This document shows positions 8,547 through 19,764 of a stretch of DNA of 21,411 nt, one piece after another; positions within the stretch are counted from its first letter, which is position 1; the number at the start of each line of letters is the position of its first letter. The notes under the pieces are model-generated. The model made no database searches and was not told the DNA's origin. It saw nothing but the letters and a program-made list of their open reading frames with translations. The stretch is taken from NCBI GenBank assembly GCA_003427395.1, contig BFEA01000516.1:564959-586369 (forward strand), read 5' to 3'. This DNA comes from Chara braunii (lineage: Eukaryota; Streptophyta; Charophyceae; Charales; Characeae). The position numbers and the translations under genes were made by a program.

Positions 8547-10515
8547 CTACCTGCGAGGGCGAAGTTGTCTGTCCGAAACCTGGGTGGGCCAGGAGGGACG
8601 AACTTTGTCCTTGGCAAGCCGCCATCTTTCATACTCAGAGAAGATGAGTGGGGCAGATGCCTGTAAATCTGCTCTGGAGATCCAATCAGTGTCGTCTATG
8701 TCACATTGCTTGAACGTGACTGGGTACTGCACTGGCTTGTTGCCATGTTTGCGGTGCATGATGACACGGTCAACTTCCTGATGTCCATCCATGGAGGGTG
8801 GATCCTGTGATCGTCTGCCTGGAAACTCATCAGCCGAAAGTGGTGACACTGTGTAAACGGCCAACTTGGATGCATGAAAGATCGGGTGCACGGCGAGGTG
8901 CGGTGGGATGTTGATCACAAAGGAAGAGCCCGCAGGATCGTTGCCAGGTGCAAAAATTACCTTCCATGGTCCGAACCATTTGGGGAGGAGTTTGCGAGAG
9001 ACATCCTGCTGAAGCGCAAATTCCTCAGCCAGGACCCATACAAGGTCACCCTCATGGAGAGGACATGGGAAACGGCGTTGATTAGCTTGCTGTTGCATGC
9101 GGACCTGGGCCTTTTGCATATTTGTGCAGGCTTTTATCAACAATTCCATATACTTCCGAATGGAAGTGGGAGAGCAAGCGACGTCTATGTCGGTGGCCCG
9201 AGGGAGAAGAAGATCAACGAAGATACGACCTTTCCATCCACTGTGATGCAACTCATATGGAGTTACACAGATCGCCGGGTGCACTGAAGTGTTGTAGGCG
9301 AACTCGATATCTAGAAGGCGGTCAACCCAATCTTTCTGGTCCAGACAGATGAGAGTACGGAGCATCATCTGGGCGGTTTGATGCGCCCGCTCCCTCTGTC
9401 CATCCATTTGTGGGTGCTGAGCGGAACTCGGCTCCATTGTCGTACCGCACTCAACCATGACGAATGTCCAACACGTCAACACAAAACGAGTATCGTGGTC
9501 GCTCACAATGTCTTCCGGAACACCATGGTTGCAAATCCAGCCGGTGCGCAAGAATCGTGCGAGTTCGGGTGCTGTAGCATGATACTTGCAAGGAAGAAAT
9601 CTTGCGTACTTTCTCAAACGGTCAATGACCGTGAGGATGTCGTCATGACCAAGGCGATCGCGGGGAAACGAGCCTGTAACATCCATAGCAATGGAGAGGC
9701 ACAGTTCTTGAGGAATCAGCAATGGTTTGAGTTCACCGTAAGGAAGCTGATGTCGTCCTTTGTTGCGCTGGCAATTTCCTCACGTGTGGAGAAGCAAATA
9801 CCTGTCGGAGATGCGATAATGACCCGCCGGCGGGTGATCTGATGAAAGATCTGCATAAAGTGTTGAGTACTTTGGATTGGGCTTGTACCCATTGACGAAA
9901 TGTTGCTGCAAATCGTAGTCGAGCTGAAAAGTATCGGGCACCAAGGCACACAAATCGTGTCGCCATGATAGTGCATCCGCTGCTCGTCGAATTAGTCAAT
10001 GTAATACATCCATCAGCCAATCGTGTTCGTGACCGTGTCCTGCGTTTTATAGTAGGTCAACGGATTGTTATCCGTATTCCATGTGAAACGCCGACGCCTG
10101 AGAAGAAAGTGTCGCCATCGTTTGAGAACGGTTACGAAAGCCAACAACTCTTTCTTCCTAGCGTCATCCAGAGAATGGACGAGAGACACTTTTTGGGAGA
10201 AGTATTGAACCGGGTGCCAGTCATCGTCAATATCGCACCAATGCCGTGTCTGGAAGCGTCCGTAGTCACTCAGGTACGTAAGGTAGGATTATCAATGCGG
10301 AGGGCGGGAGCACGTAGCATTGCGTCCTTCAAGTTCAACGCTTGGAATGCAGTCCGGGCTGCGTCGTCGAACTCGAAGGGCACCTTCGGAGACCGAATCC
10401 TCAACAATGGTGCAACAACTTTGGAGTAAGAGTCGACAAAACGTTGGTAATATCCAGCCAGACCCATGAATGAGCGTCAGAGTTCGCAACTGGGATTTTT
10501 AGGAATACCTGTACC
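8547..10515 (-). pseudogene. pol: Ty3/gypsy chromovirus pol fragment (RT end, RNase H, integrase, chromodomain)
   Basis: Reading from about 10515 downward, the frame opens in the reverse transcriptase thumb (GLAGYYQRFVDSYSK). RNase H follows with TTDAS, KKELLAF and TDNNPLTYY, carrying its D, E and D residues. A frameshift near 10230 and several stops break this part. The integrase zinc-binding domain is badly shortened: an HX5H-like AGH and a CQRNK remain, but about 40 residues between them are missing and a TGA is in frame. The integrase core is open from 9722 and intact at its catalytic residues: D14 (MDVTG), D75 (SDHD) and E111 (GQRERAH), a D-35-E spacing. A divergent chromodomain closes the protein near residues 318-365. 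The 5' part (gag, protease, most of RT) and the 5' LTR are gone, so this is a dead 3' fragment. In a live element the product would copy element RNA and insert it into chromatin. Confidence 0.9.
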
Positions 10516-12348
10516 TGACCTAACCACACCCTCTTTAAAAGCGAACCACCCATACCCATTGTATACCTGGCCTGCCAGACCTTTACCCATCTCCACCTGC
10601 TTAAAAACAAAAAAAAGGTATACCCAGACCTACCCTACCTGAAACTCTTCAGCATGTAACTGTATTATTGGGTGAGCGGGGCTCGGCAGGTTGGTTTCTT
10701 GGTTGGTTTCTCTGTTTACGGTGACATGGTTGATATGGGCCGGTCACCGACACAACACTATTACTCTGGTACGGATACTAATTCGGACCTTTTTATGGTA
10801 CTATCATTGAAAAGCATCGGTACGGGCTACTTCACTGTTGAAAACATCGGAATGGCCGCTAGTTCGGAGTGACACAGTTATTGGTTCGGCTTCACGCGAT
10901 ACTGCCGGCTGGTACTTATTTTCAGGTTCGAAATGGGTACGGAACAGGTACGATAATTGCGGCATTATGCGGTGTACGACATCGGGTTGGAACAGGCCGC
11001 TGCTGTTGGGAAGGATCATTTCAGGTTCGTCACTGGTCCAACACTGGTAAGACTCATGACAGTTCGGTACTATTTTTTTTTGGTATGGTCGTTGGTCCGA
11101 CATTGCTAAGACCCACGGCAGATCGATGCTGTCATTTTTGGTCCGGTTGCTGCTTTGGAACTGGTATGCTTTAATGTGAATAAAAACCGTTATTCCATGG
11201 TGTGACACTTGGTGCAATCCAAGGACTCGATCCGGATCATTCCTCCAGCTGTTACAACATGTCTTAAGCCACGGGGCACTGATCCAGGACGACCGATCCA
11301 GGACTATCGGGCCGAAACCCTTGGTACCAGCGATGGGGGATATCCGGGTCTGTGGGCCTGGGACAGCCGGTACCAATAATGTCGGCACTCTGTTTGAGGC
11401 TGCGTCCTAGTGAGTCAGCGGGACAGAGGCCATCCGTGTAGGATATAGGCCTCACTAGCAAGGCAAAAGGGATTTTATTCAGACTGGGCAGACTGAGAAG
11501 CACGCCAGGTGTACGCGGCCCCCGACTCAGTACATGCTTGAGCTAAACCTACTGGCGCCCGTTAGAAGAGCGCTCAGAGATGGGCTACGTGTGCCCGGTG
11601 TACACAACCAACGTGCCTGGCCGACTGGCGAAGGGGGATGTGAGACCTGGGTGCACAACTCTCCTTTGGTAATAGCACCGAAATTGTTGACCCTCATGGG
11701 TACACTCTTAATTGTTGAAGAGCCGCTGTGTTAGATGAACGCTTCACTTACTCCTGTTTGTGGAAAGTTGTTGAGATAGATGTGCCCTCCTGCTGGAAGA
11801 GTCGAGAGCTACAGCGACAGGCGGGACCTGGAGATGGCGGATATTTGTGTCTGTGAGCTCCCCGCGTACGAGAAGTCCAGGCCTGCTTGCGCTCCAGCGA
11901 ATTCGTGAATCAGGCACTGACTGAAGAAGTGAAAGGGGGGAGTGGAAGATTGATCGTGAGGAAAAGCGACTAGTCTCTGGGGAGGTGCATCTCCCGAATA
12001 GTGATCGGGCTTGAGTCTCTTCAAGTTGAGATCATGCGAGCTCGTTGTGGTACGAAATCAGCAGTAATGGCGAAAGAGCAGTGAGTGTACTGCATCTGGG
12101 GTAAAAGGTATTTATCTCTCTTCCAATCTTCCTGCCTTTCCTCTTCGGTCTATAAGCGTTCAGACGAATGCTGGCGCCCTCACTGGATCAAGGGCATCTC
12201 CAACTCATGAGCGACCCCATCAAAAAAGGGATACCGCCCTGGTATGCAACAACTGAACGCTAGTTGTACGCTCCAAAGAACTGATGACTTCATTCTACTT
12301 AGAATCTCGTCCAATTTGCAGTCAAGGGTGGGAAGCAGCATTATCGCA
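10516..12348. other. Unannotated 1.8-kb stretch, no gene seen
   Basis: No recognisable domain on either strand. From 10500 to 10640 the sequence is rich in ACC/TACCC words. From 10670 to 11110 it repeats short phrases such as GGTACG, TTTCAGGTTCG and CACTGGT, hinting at an old degenerate repeat. It may contain the missing part or flank of the truncated chromovirus, but nothing identifies it. Confidence 0.5.
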
Positions 12349-12545
12349 GATTATCAGATCAGCTAATTTCCTTAAATGAGTGAACAACCTTACCTCTGAT
12401 TATCAAATTGACCCCTCTCACGAATTTGTGAACAGCTTCACCTATGATTATCAGACTAGATATTTCCATAAATGAGTGAACAACTTTTTTTGTTGATTAC
12501 CAGATCACCAATGAGTGAACTACTCGACTGATTATCTGGCCAGCC
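12349..12545 (+). repeat. 49-bp tandem repeat, four full or partial units plus a fragment
   Basis: Units start with GATTATCAGAT or a close variant at 12349, 12398, 12446, 12495 and 12530, so the spacing is 49, 48, 49 and then 35 bp. Most units also carry an AATGAGTGAAC word about 26 bp in. Two short blocks conserved at fixed spacing in otherwise diverged units look like repeated binding sites, such as an enhancer array, but could be chance conservation in a minisatellite. Confidence 0.85.
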
Positions 12546-13864
12546 GTCCTCCTTGACGAACAACCAGTCCTCGTCGGTGGTGAGAACGACTATTATCATC
12601 GCCCGAGTTGTCAGTCATTATCGCTGGCGCAGGAAACGGCAGTACCGCTGGAGCGAACTCAACCATGCCGCCTGACAGGGATTGAGTTCAGCGGCTGATC
12701 TCGTTTGGGCAGCAGGAACTAAGGACGACCGTGTGCGCTGAAGCTCGGGCAAGTATGAATGAACGGGGGCGGGAAAGTGAACTAGACGATGCCGAAGATG
12801 TCCACCACTCCTGAAGCAGATCTAATGCGGCCGCTCTAAGGCGAACGATGCCTTATAACAGAGAGTTAAGGTGTTCGGCGGATACAATTGATGACCCCCC
12901 CCCCCGGCCTACAAGTGGAACGGGGAAACCATTTTGATTGGGGAGGGCACAGGTCTTGAAACGCCAGATCGGGGCATTTGAATCACTTAATTGGACGGTC
13001 CTCTCGTACGAATCAGACTGGTGAAAGGCTGTCAGGATCTCTTTGGAACAGTCACAGACATAAAATTGATTCTTTTCTCTCTTTTCCCAGTAAGACTTCA
13101 ATTATTCATTCGTTTTATTCGAATCTTTAGTACTCGGCTGGTGACTCTTTCAAACCAGTCCAAACTCCAGATTGAAAGTAGCCTTAGCTGACTGAGGTCC
13201 TTGCTTCCCGGAAGGGGGTAGAAGTCTTCTTTTGTTGCATTAGCCTCTTCATTGTTGTCCTATTTCCAATAATATTCGTTGAGACGGGTATTCTCTTCAG
13301 GATGAAGCTGTCATGTATCTTAGTCCATCGGGATTTGTGCCTGGGGAAATCTTCCAACCAGCCAAATTGTTGTTGTAATGGGAATGTTTTGAATGTGAGG
13401 CCTTGCGATTCGTTAAACTGAAGGACCCATCAACAAGGGTCTGTCTCCGAATGAAATAATTGTGCACTAGCGGTTTGGGGAAAAACCTATTGAGATCTCT
13501 GAAGACATTTGTGGCTCGAACGCGTTCCCCGTGCTTAAATATGCAAGAAGTAAATGATATTGTGTGATTCTTGCAGATTGAGTTAATGTTTGGAGAGTTT
13601 ATATTTTTTTTCTACTTCCTCTAGATTTTGGATTTCTGCTCTGGATATAAACTTTAAAATTTTGGTGGTAAGCCTCTCAAAATTAATGAATTGTGACAAG
13701 ACTGTTTGACTTTATTTTTACGGGGGGGAAAGCGATGGGCTGCATAAACTTTATCTCCTTGCTGGTCGTCGAGGACCTCGGAAGCAGGCGCAGCGAGTGA
13801 CAAGCGTTCTAGCCCCTGACCTCAGCGAACTGTAGGCAACCCCTCCCCGGGTTTCCTCACAACG
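12546..13864. other. Unannotated stretch, no gene seen
   Basis: No coherent open frame with protein features. A run of C lies at 12895-12905. From about 13030 to 13740 the sequence is more AT-rich and less repetitive than the rest of the window and might be single-copy or intronic DNA, but no splice-supported exon could be defined. The second chromovirus fragment starts abruptly at about 13865. Confidence 0.5.
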
Positions 13865-15748
13865 GTGCGCACGGACAACTCAGTTGTCCAGACTTTCCTC
13901 GTGAAGCCCAAACTTTCCCCTCGACAGGCACGTTGGTGGCATGACTTATCCGAGTTCAGTTTCACCATTCAGCCCATCAAGGGTGAAACGAACCGTGTTG
14001 CCGATGCCTTGTCCCGCCGTCCTGATCATAATCAGGAACCCATCCATCTTGCTACCATCTCCATGACCACTGTTGATCAGTCGATCATCGACGCATATCG
14101 TACTCAGTACCGCCACTGTCCAGATTATCGCGTCATCAATGCGACATTATGGAGTGGCAAGAACGTTCCCTCGTACTCACTCGGTGATAACAGTCTCGTG
14201 TACTGGCATGGTAGATCTGGTCAGCTAGAACCACGTATCTACATTCCCTCCACTGGACAGCTCCGTGTCCAGGCTGTGGTAGAGTTCCATGACCAGGCAG
14301 TTGCCGGTCATATGGGCTTCCACAAGATGTTGGCTCGTGTTTGCCGCCCATACGTCTGGCCGAAGTCCAAGGACTTCGTCAAAGCCTACATCCAGGAGTG
14401 TCCTACCTGCCAGGAGGTAAACAGTGGGAACCACCTTCCATATGGGTTACTTCAGCCCTTACCCATACCCGAGGGTTGTTGGCAGTCCATCTCAATGGAT
14501 TTCATTGGTCCTCTTCTACCCCCCACTGAGCGCGGTCATGATGCTATCTTGATCGTCATCGATCGCTTCACGAAGTCCGCACGCTTTGTCCCGTTCCGCT
14601 ATTGCATTAGCGCTCGAGAGGTCGCCGACATCGTCTTCGACCGAGTCGTGAGAGATCATGGCTTACCTCACAGCATCATCTCTGAACGTGACCCGCGCTT
14701 TACCAACACATTCTGGCGACGCCTATACGAGGTGTACGGATCTCATTTTCGCTTCTCATCGTCTTACCACCCTCAGACGGATGGCCAGACTGAGGTCACC
14801 AATAAAACTCTCGGTAATATCCTCCAAAAGTTTATTAGGGGTGACCAGCAGTGAGACTTACATTTCTATTGCGTACAACCATGTTGTTTCGCCAACCACG
14901 GGGATGTCGTCATTCTATTGCGACCTCGGCTACCACCCTCGCGTACCCGCGAATTTCCTACAACCGTCGCGGTTGTGCCCAGACAATCGTTGTTCTGCCC
15001 TTGACGAATGGATCGCCCACATGGCGGCGATTATGAAGCGCGCACACGAGAGTCTAGCCGACTCCCAAACTCGCATGACTGCATGAGCAAACCCGTCACG
15101 AATGGATCATTCAATTAAAGTCGGTGACGATGTGCTCATCGATGCACACCACTTGCAGTTCGAAGTGGATACGTTTGCAAGTTCAGGCGTCGCTTTTTCG
15201 GTCCATGCCGCATCCTTCAGGCCGTCGGTTTTGTTACTGCCGCTAGTCCGGTCAGCTTCCGTGTGAAGCTACCCGATTACCTTCGACAGGCTCGCGTATA
15301 CGATGTTTACCACGTCTCCTTGTTGCGTCCTTATCGCAAACCGTCTGAGTGTTTCGACGGACGTCCTTATGAGCGCCCTCCACCTATCATGGTGGACGGT
15401 CACGAGGAGTTCGTCGTTTCCGACATCGTATCTTGCCGAGTTACCGATGATACCCCTCCACGCATCGAGTACCTTATGCGTTGGAAGGGCTATCCTGATG
15501 AGGAGGCTACTTGGGAGCCTCTCGAGTACTTGCAGCACGCCTAGATGTTGGTGTGTGCATATGATCATGCTCGTCATGCTGAGACATCTGCTCCTACTCA
15601 GCCGACTGACCCTTTTCCTCCTCCTCCTCCGACTGAGGAGATTGCTGAGGACGAGCCCGCTCCCTCTGAGGCCATTCTTCAGTAGCAGACGGACGCCTCC
15701 GCGCGTCCACAGCACACTCGTCGCCGCCCGCAGCGTCTCGACGTTTGA
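13865..15748 (+). pseudogene. pol: Ty3/gypsy chromovirus pol fragment (RNase H end, integrase, chromodomain)
   Basis: The fragment opens at the end of RNase H (VRTDNSVVQTF, then ADALSRRP). An intact HHCC integrase zinc-binding motif follows: H142, H149, C179 and C182. The integrase core has D212 (MDFIG) and E310 (QTDGQTE), but the middle catalytic Asp is Glu (E274 in ISERDPRF); E274 lies 35 residues before E310, so the substitution is at the catalytic position. The frame stops at 14852, resumes in another phase to 15086, and is shifted again around 15110-15200. It ends with a typical chromodomain (EYLMRWKGYPDEEATWEP, about 15405-15544). A proline-rich, acidic tail continues past the TAG at 15542, in a shifted frame, to about 15748 with an internal TAG. 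The 5' part is absent. It is a different lineage from the 8.5-10.5 kb copy and of opposite orientation. Confidence 0.92.
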
Positions 15749-16699
15749 CACTCTGATCACCTACTATATCCCTACTGACTCACACCACCAGGTACTCCAT
15801 TCGCTTCTTCAGGATGTCAGCGTTTGCGGCTCTGCTTCGACATCAACTCGACTCCTACTTCATCGACGTCACCGACCACTTCGACGACTTCAGCTACCTT
15901 ATCGGCTTCAGATACTTTGGACGTGACTACTTCACGGCACCACCCTACCCTGTACATTCCCTTGCATGTGTCGCATGATGGTTCTCACTTAGTTGGGTCT
16001 CTTTGAGTTCGGCTCTCCCTTGGTATCACATAGGCATTGGGACCGTAGCGTTATCTTGGCTTCCCTGCTCCCAGATCTAGCTCCTTCCCCCGATCGGTGA
16101 GTTATGTGCATGTTTCCCTCACCCATTGCCCTCATCACCCTAGTGTCGGCTCTTGCATGCCTTCAGTTAGGCATATCTCCACCCTTTTCCAGGCTTCCCT
16201 TTTCATAATCGACCCTGCATGGTGCCACCCTTTTGTCGAGCATTACCCGCCTTGATGGTCTATCTGTTAGGGTCATTGGTTTTGTTTCACTACCACTCTC
16301 TCACCTTGAGCTTGATGACCTATCCCACCTTTGTGTGTGACTGCCCTTAGGAGTTTCGATTCTTAGGCTGCATTCACCCCTTCTGAGACCATCTCACTCT
16401 TAGTGGTTCAGCGACATGACATGACTTGTGACATATTGTTTTTTTCCCTTTTAGCACTGAGGTTATTGCCTCTAGGACTTTAGGATTGTATCATACTATC
16501 ATGCTACATTTCATTTTATGCTGATAGTTAGGATGTTTCTACCATACATTCGCTTTTCAGTTGACATTATGTAGCCTAGGCTGCATCGCATGGACTCCGC
16601 ATGGAGCGTGCTCCGCATCCTAGATTTCTCAGCTTTCTTTATTGCAGAGTTCTGCTGCTTTTGCGGATAGCGCGTTTATGGCTCTTGCGATCCATTACA
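15749..16699 (+). other. Non-coding stretch downstream of the plus-strand pol, no gene seen
   Basis: This should hold the 3' untranslated region and LTR of the plus-strand chromovirus, but no clear polypurine tract or TG...CA pair was found. A CTCCGCATGGAG palindrome-like word lies near 16590. The region is T-rich around 16440-16560. Confidence 0.45.
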
Positions 16700-16744
16700 A
16701 GTTTGAGGATCGTGCAACGGGCCTCCATCTGCCCTGGCCTACAG

Positions 16745-16922
16745 CTAGGGCCTATTCGGCTATTTGCCAGCTCGGCCTGTGGGACCAGGCCGACAATGAG
16801 GCCGTGGCCTCACCCCACAGGCCGTGTACTATTCCAGTCCAGTCCAGCCTGCCCGGTACCACTGTCGGTACCAGGCCAGTCCAGTCCAATCCAATCAGTC
16901 AGCTGGGGGTATACCCCAGCTG
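16745..16922. repeat. Cluster of GC-rich palindromes
   Basis: Several inverted repeats lie side by side: CGGCCTGTGGGACCAGGCCG, the CGGCCTGTGGG to CCCCACAGGCCG pair, GGTACCACTGTCGGTACC, and a near-perfect CAGCTGGGG-TATA-CCCCAGCTG centre at 16900-16922. The last overlaps the end of the minus-strand transposase frame. This could be the edge of another insertion that truncated the transposase. The GGCC-rich style resembles the LTR at 8.1-8.5 kb. Confidence 0.65.
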
Positions 16923-17845
16923 TTGTCTGTTTTTTAGATCATTCTTCATTTTGCATTTGTTGGAGTACGTGCGGCGTTGAGTCTGCGTCGGAGCTGCGCT
17001 GTCCCTTCCAGCTCCATCTCCACTTCCTCCTTCCTCAACCCCTTCTTCTCCATCCTGTCGGACCGCCATCCCGGCGGGTCCGACACACTCGTAAAGGGAG
17101 GATCTACACGAAACTCTTGAATCGTGCAAGCTACCAGGCCATCCTGCATCCAGGTCAAGAATGCGCATGTCTGACACGCACTGAGCCACTATGCTGTACT
17201 GACGGGTGCGATCGTAGTAGTCCTTGTCCAATCCATTGCCAGGTTTCTCTATGAAGAAATGCGTACAGTCGATGCCATCGGCGCAGTTCGCGAAACCTCC
17301 CCTTGCAAACTTGGCAATGGTGCCTGGCATGGCCTCAGCATCAGGGAATGAGATCAGCCCCAGCATGTTGTCCAGAATTGCCTTTGTCACCCGGTCTGTG
17401 CACTCTATGGCCATTGCATGAGCTATGCCAAACCTGTCCCCAACCCTGTCGTACGACTCTCCACTTGCAAACCTGTTCAATGCAGCAGCTGAGACACGAG
17501 CTGGCTCGATAGGCTGTCGAATTGTTGTATGCTGCCTCTCCAGACGAGGACCGAGTCGATCTTGCAGTCGTTTGAACAGTGGAGCAGGCATACTGAAGTA
17601 GGATTTGAATCGCTTGCTGTCATTGATGAAGCGTGGATTGCGCATGTCTCTCCATGTGCCCCCTGTCCGTTCCTTGACCCATACTGAGCGTGGCACTCAG
17701 CCTCCGACCGTAGTGCCATCATGTCCTCTACTGCATGTACAATGTGCAAGCCCATCCACCTTCCGTCCGTGCGGAGCTGCTGACTTCCATGCAGCCTGAC
17801 TGCCTCATTGTGTGGTCTTGAGGGGAGGCAAATAATGCGCGACAC
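16899..17845 (-). pseudogene. PIF/Harbinger HARBI1-like transposase nuclease, C-terminally truncated
   Basis: From 17696 downward one frame encodes 265 residues. The first 200 match the HARBI1/DDE_Tnp_4 pattern: SVWVKERTGGTWRDM near the start, then GIDCTHFFIE with the first catalytic Asp (D143), DYYDRTRQYSIVAQ, and LDLDAGWPGSLHDSR with the second Asp (D192). After LYEC (about residue 204) the sequence departs from the family into a low-complexity Gly/Glu-rich tail and ends at 16899, so the third catalytic acid is missing. A GTCGGACC inverted repeat at 17058-17085 sits where homology ends. Upstream, another minus frame (17697-17845) looks like the N-terminal continuation after a frameshift. 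The full enzyme would cut and join Harbinger element ends with a separate Myb-like partner; no partner is seen here. Family assignment is firm. Confidence 0.88.
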
Positions 17846-18465
17846 AGAAATTCGCTAGCGAAGCACAGTTCGGACCCACAGCAGGATGACACGATGGAAG
17901 TGGGGGGATGACATGCATTGGACGTCCATTTCTGCTGTCATCATGCACTTGGTCTACAAGTTCGTCCGACGGTGCTGGCACCGGCCTTGCCGCTGTAGAG
18001 TTGTAACCAGCGATAACAGACTTCCGAACGTAGACAAAGACAGCACTAAATACACCGCCGATGGCTGTATAACCACTGCTAGTAGCAGCCCCAGTGGACG
18101 TCCGAAGCTGGGCGACGTCCAAAGCCGCGTGAAGTTAGAGGCGGCAATAGCGGTGCAACAGTGCCAATGGATGTCCAAACCTACACAGAGATAGCGGGAA
18201 GTTCGCAGGCGGCAGGATGCTGAGGCGGCACTTCAATTCTCTGGAGGAGTGTGCTGAAGCTGGAGTACGCTGGCGGGGCCTCCCTTCACTTCGAAACCTG
18301 TATGCTGCAGAGAAGGCCCTAGCGTTATTTTGGCGTGAAAAAAAAAAAAAAAAGACCTGCCTCAAATTTTTTGGTCCTCACCCGTGTGACTATGCACACT
18401 TGCCCAGAGGGCGAAGTGTCAGGGCTGCGAGTTCGTCCTTTCTGGACGAAGTCCACCCGTGTGAC
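17846..18465. other. Mostly unannotated stretch with an A run and a short hairpin
   Basis: No gene recognised. A 16-nt A run lies near 18339-18354. TTCGTCC (18432-18438) pairs with GGACGAA (18444-18450) over a 5-nt loop. The second half belongs to the dispersed repeat family member that ends at 18588 (reading leftward: motif, tandem repeat, hairpin, TTTGAGG, then T tract). Confidence 0.5.
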
Positions 18466-18540
18466 CACACAAGGACCAAATGTCCCAAATAGGCCTACCC
18501 AGGTTCACACAAGGACCAAATGTCCCAGATAGGCCTGCCC
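18466..18540 (+). repeat. 40-bp tandem repeat, two copies
   Basis: CACACAAGGACCAAATGTCC begins both copies (18466 and 18506). Each continues into an AATAGGCCTACCC or GATAGGCCTGCCC ending with only two differences, so the duplication is recent. Confidence 0.92.
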
Positions 18541-18570
18541 AAATTCCTCAGATTTTTTAGACTTTTTGTC

Positions 18571-18645
18571 CTCGTGCGAGTATGCCCTCAAACTTCGCAG
18601 ATTTCGGTCGCCCAAATCTGCAGAATATGCGGATTTGAGGTTTTG
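18571..18645 (-). repeat. CTCACAC-motif dispersed repeat, member F, with hairpin
   Basis: CTCGTGCGAGTATGCCCT (18571-18588) is the reverse complement of the family motif. It is followed by an inverted repeat of CAAATCTGC with GCGGATTTG (about 18614-18638), the same hairpin type as at 982-1025. Orientation is opposite to the copies at 961, 6453 and 19952. Confidence 0.6.
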
Positions 18646-18832
18646 GGCATGGTTCGGGTCACACTGCTGTACCTTTTCGGATTGGACAAGGCCGTGGCCG
18701 TCTGCAGAAATGGCCATTTCAAATTGGTACTTCGCTGGTTGCAGGGCGCCATCCACAAATTGCAAGAACTTCTGTGAACGCCCAAGCACTCGAATCCACG
18801 TTACCATGTGCTGAGAGGCAGAAAAAGAGCTG

Positions 18833-18940
18833 GCAGCACGGTTCTTTGCACCTGCCCGCATACATGTGCTTGTTCAAGCCCTGGTAGAAAGCAGCACTGT
18901 TCTTTGCACCTGCCCGGATACATGTGCTCGTTCAAGCCCT
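18833..18940 (+). repeat. 50-bp direct repeat, two copies, period 58
   Basis: Copies at 18833-18882 and 18891-18940 share GTTCTTTGCACCTGCCCG and ATACATGTGCT and end in GTTCAAGCCCT. Only three substitutions separate them, so this is a recent duplication with an 8-bp spacer. Confidence 0.95.
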
Positions 18941-19191
18941 AAAACCGCGCCGAGGGCAGCGGAATCTGCATCTATTCTTGCTGAGGGCCTCACTAATCTT
19001 GCGGAGGGCAAGACTATTCGCATGGGGGAACGGGGGGAGAAACTGCGGAGGAGGGCGGAAGGGACTCCGCCACTACGGACAAACCCGTTACACACGGGCA
19101 TTCTGCTGTGCATGATGCCAAAAATGATACAGGCGCTGTATGACTGTCCCGTTGGCAACCGAACATAGCAATTTTGGACTGTTGTAGCCAC

Positions 19192-19760
19192 GAAGTTGCA
19201 TTTTCTGGCCTGTGGAGTTTTTTTTTTGTTTTTTTTTTAACAAAAATCAAATGCAAATTTGCGAGGACCTCTAGAGGTCCTCTCAATTTACTGAACCCCG
19301 CGGCCCACCAGGCAGGCCGCTGAAAAATACTACACTGTTTGTGATTTTGCTGGGGGTGGGGGGAAAGTGTGACTGCAAAACATCATCAGATTGAGAATTA
19401 GACCCCTAGTGTGAGTATGCCCTAAATGTACTTTTCGCGTGCCCATTTGCGCCTGGGTAGCCGCGGAGCAAGGGAATTTGCGGTCACCGCAAATGCCCTA
19501 CTTTTTTTTTTAGCATTTCCTTCAAAAATTGGTGCCCTTAGGGGTCTTTTTCGCAAAATCGCAAAATCTGCCACAGTATTGCAGTCACACAATGCCCCCG
19601 CCCCCAGCAAAATGGCAAACCCTGTAGTATATGTCAGGGGCCTGCTGGGCCCGGGGATGCAGCCATTTGAGAGGACCTCAACAGGTCCTTGCAAATTCGC
19701 AGTTGCTTTTCTGGATTAAAAACAAAGAAGAAGAAAACCTCCGAGGGTGAGAAAACGCAA
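19192..19760. mobile_element. Foldback pair of hairpin-family repeats (head to head)
   Basis: The left arm (about 19192-19409) and right arm (about 19539-19760) align in reverse complement along their whole length. Shared blocks in order are TTGCRTTTTCT, a T-rich tract, GCRAATTTGC, the GGACCT hairpin, GGCC-rich words, TACTACA, ATTTTGCTGGGGG, GTGTGACTGCAA and AGACCCCTA. Divergence is substantial, so this looks like two old copies inserted head to head, or one old foldback element. The 130-bp spacer carries another CTAGTGTGAGTATGCCCT motif (19406-19423). The left copy has the perfect 20-bp palindrome GAGGACCTCTAGAGGTCCTC (19263-19282). The right copy has AGGACCT and AGGTCCT around CAAC (19672-19689). 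Confidence 0.75.
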
Positions 19761-19764
19761 TTGG

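Noticed and set aside
12996-13009. CGGTCCTCTCGTAC, the complement of the sarcin-ricin loop word of bacterial or organellar 23S rRNA.
   Set aside because: Neither flank resembles large-subunit rRNA, so the 14-nt match is most likely chance; an rRNA search over 12900-13100 would settle it.
15303-15926. A 207-codon plus-strand open frame.
   Set aside because: It overlaps the chromodomain frame in another phase and is rich in Leu/Arg/Ser from shifted codons; the chromodomain frame is the real one.
17805-18122. A minus-strand frame upstream of the Harbinger nuclease, as a partner protein.
   Set aside because: No Myb-like or other domain signature is visible, and an overlapping plus-strand frame of similar length exists.
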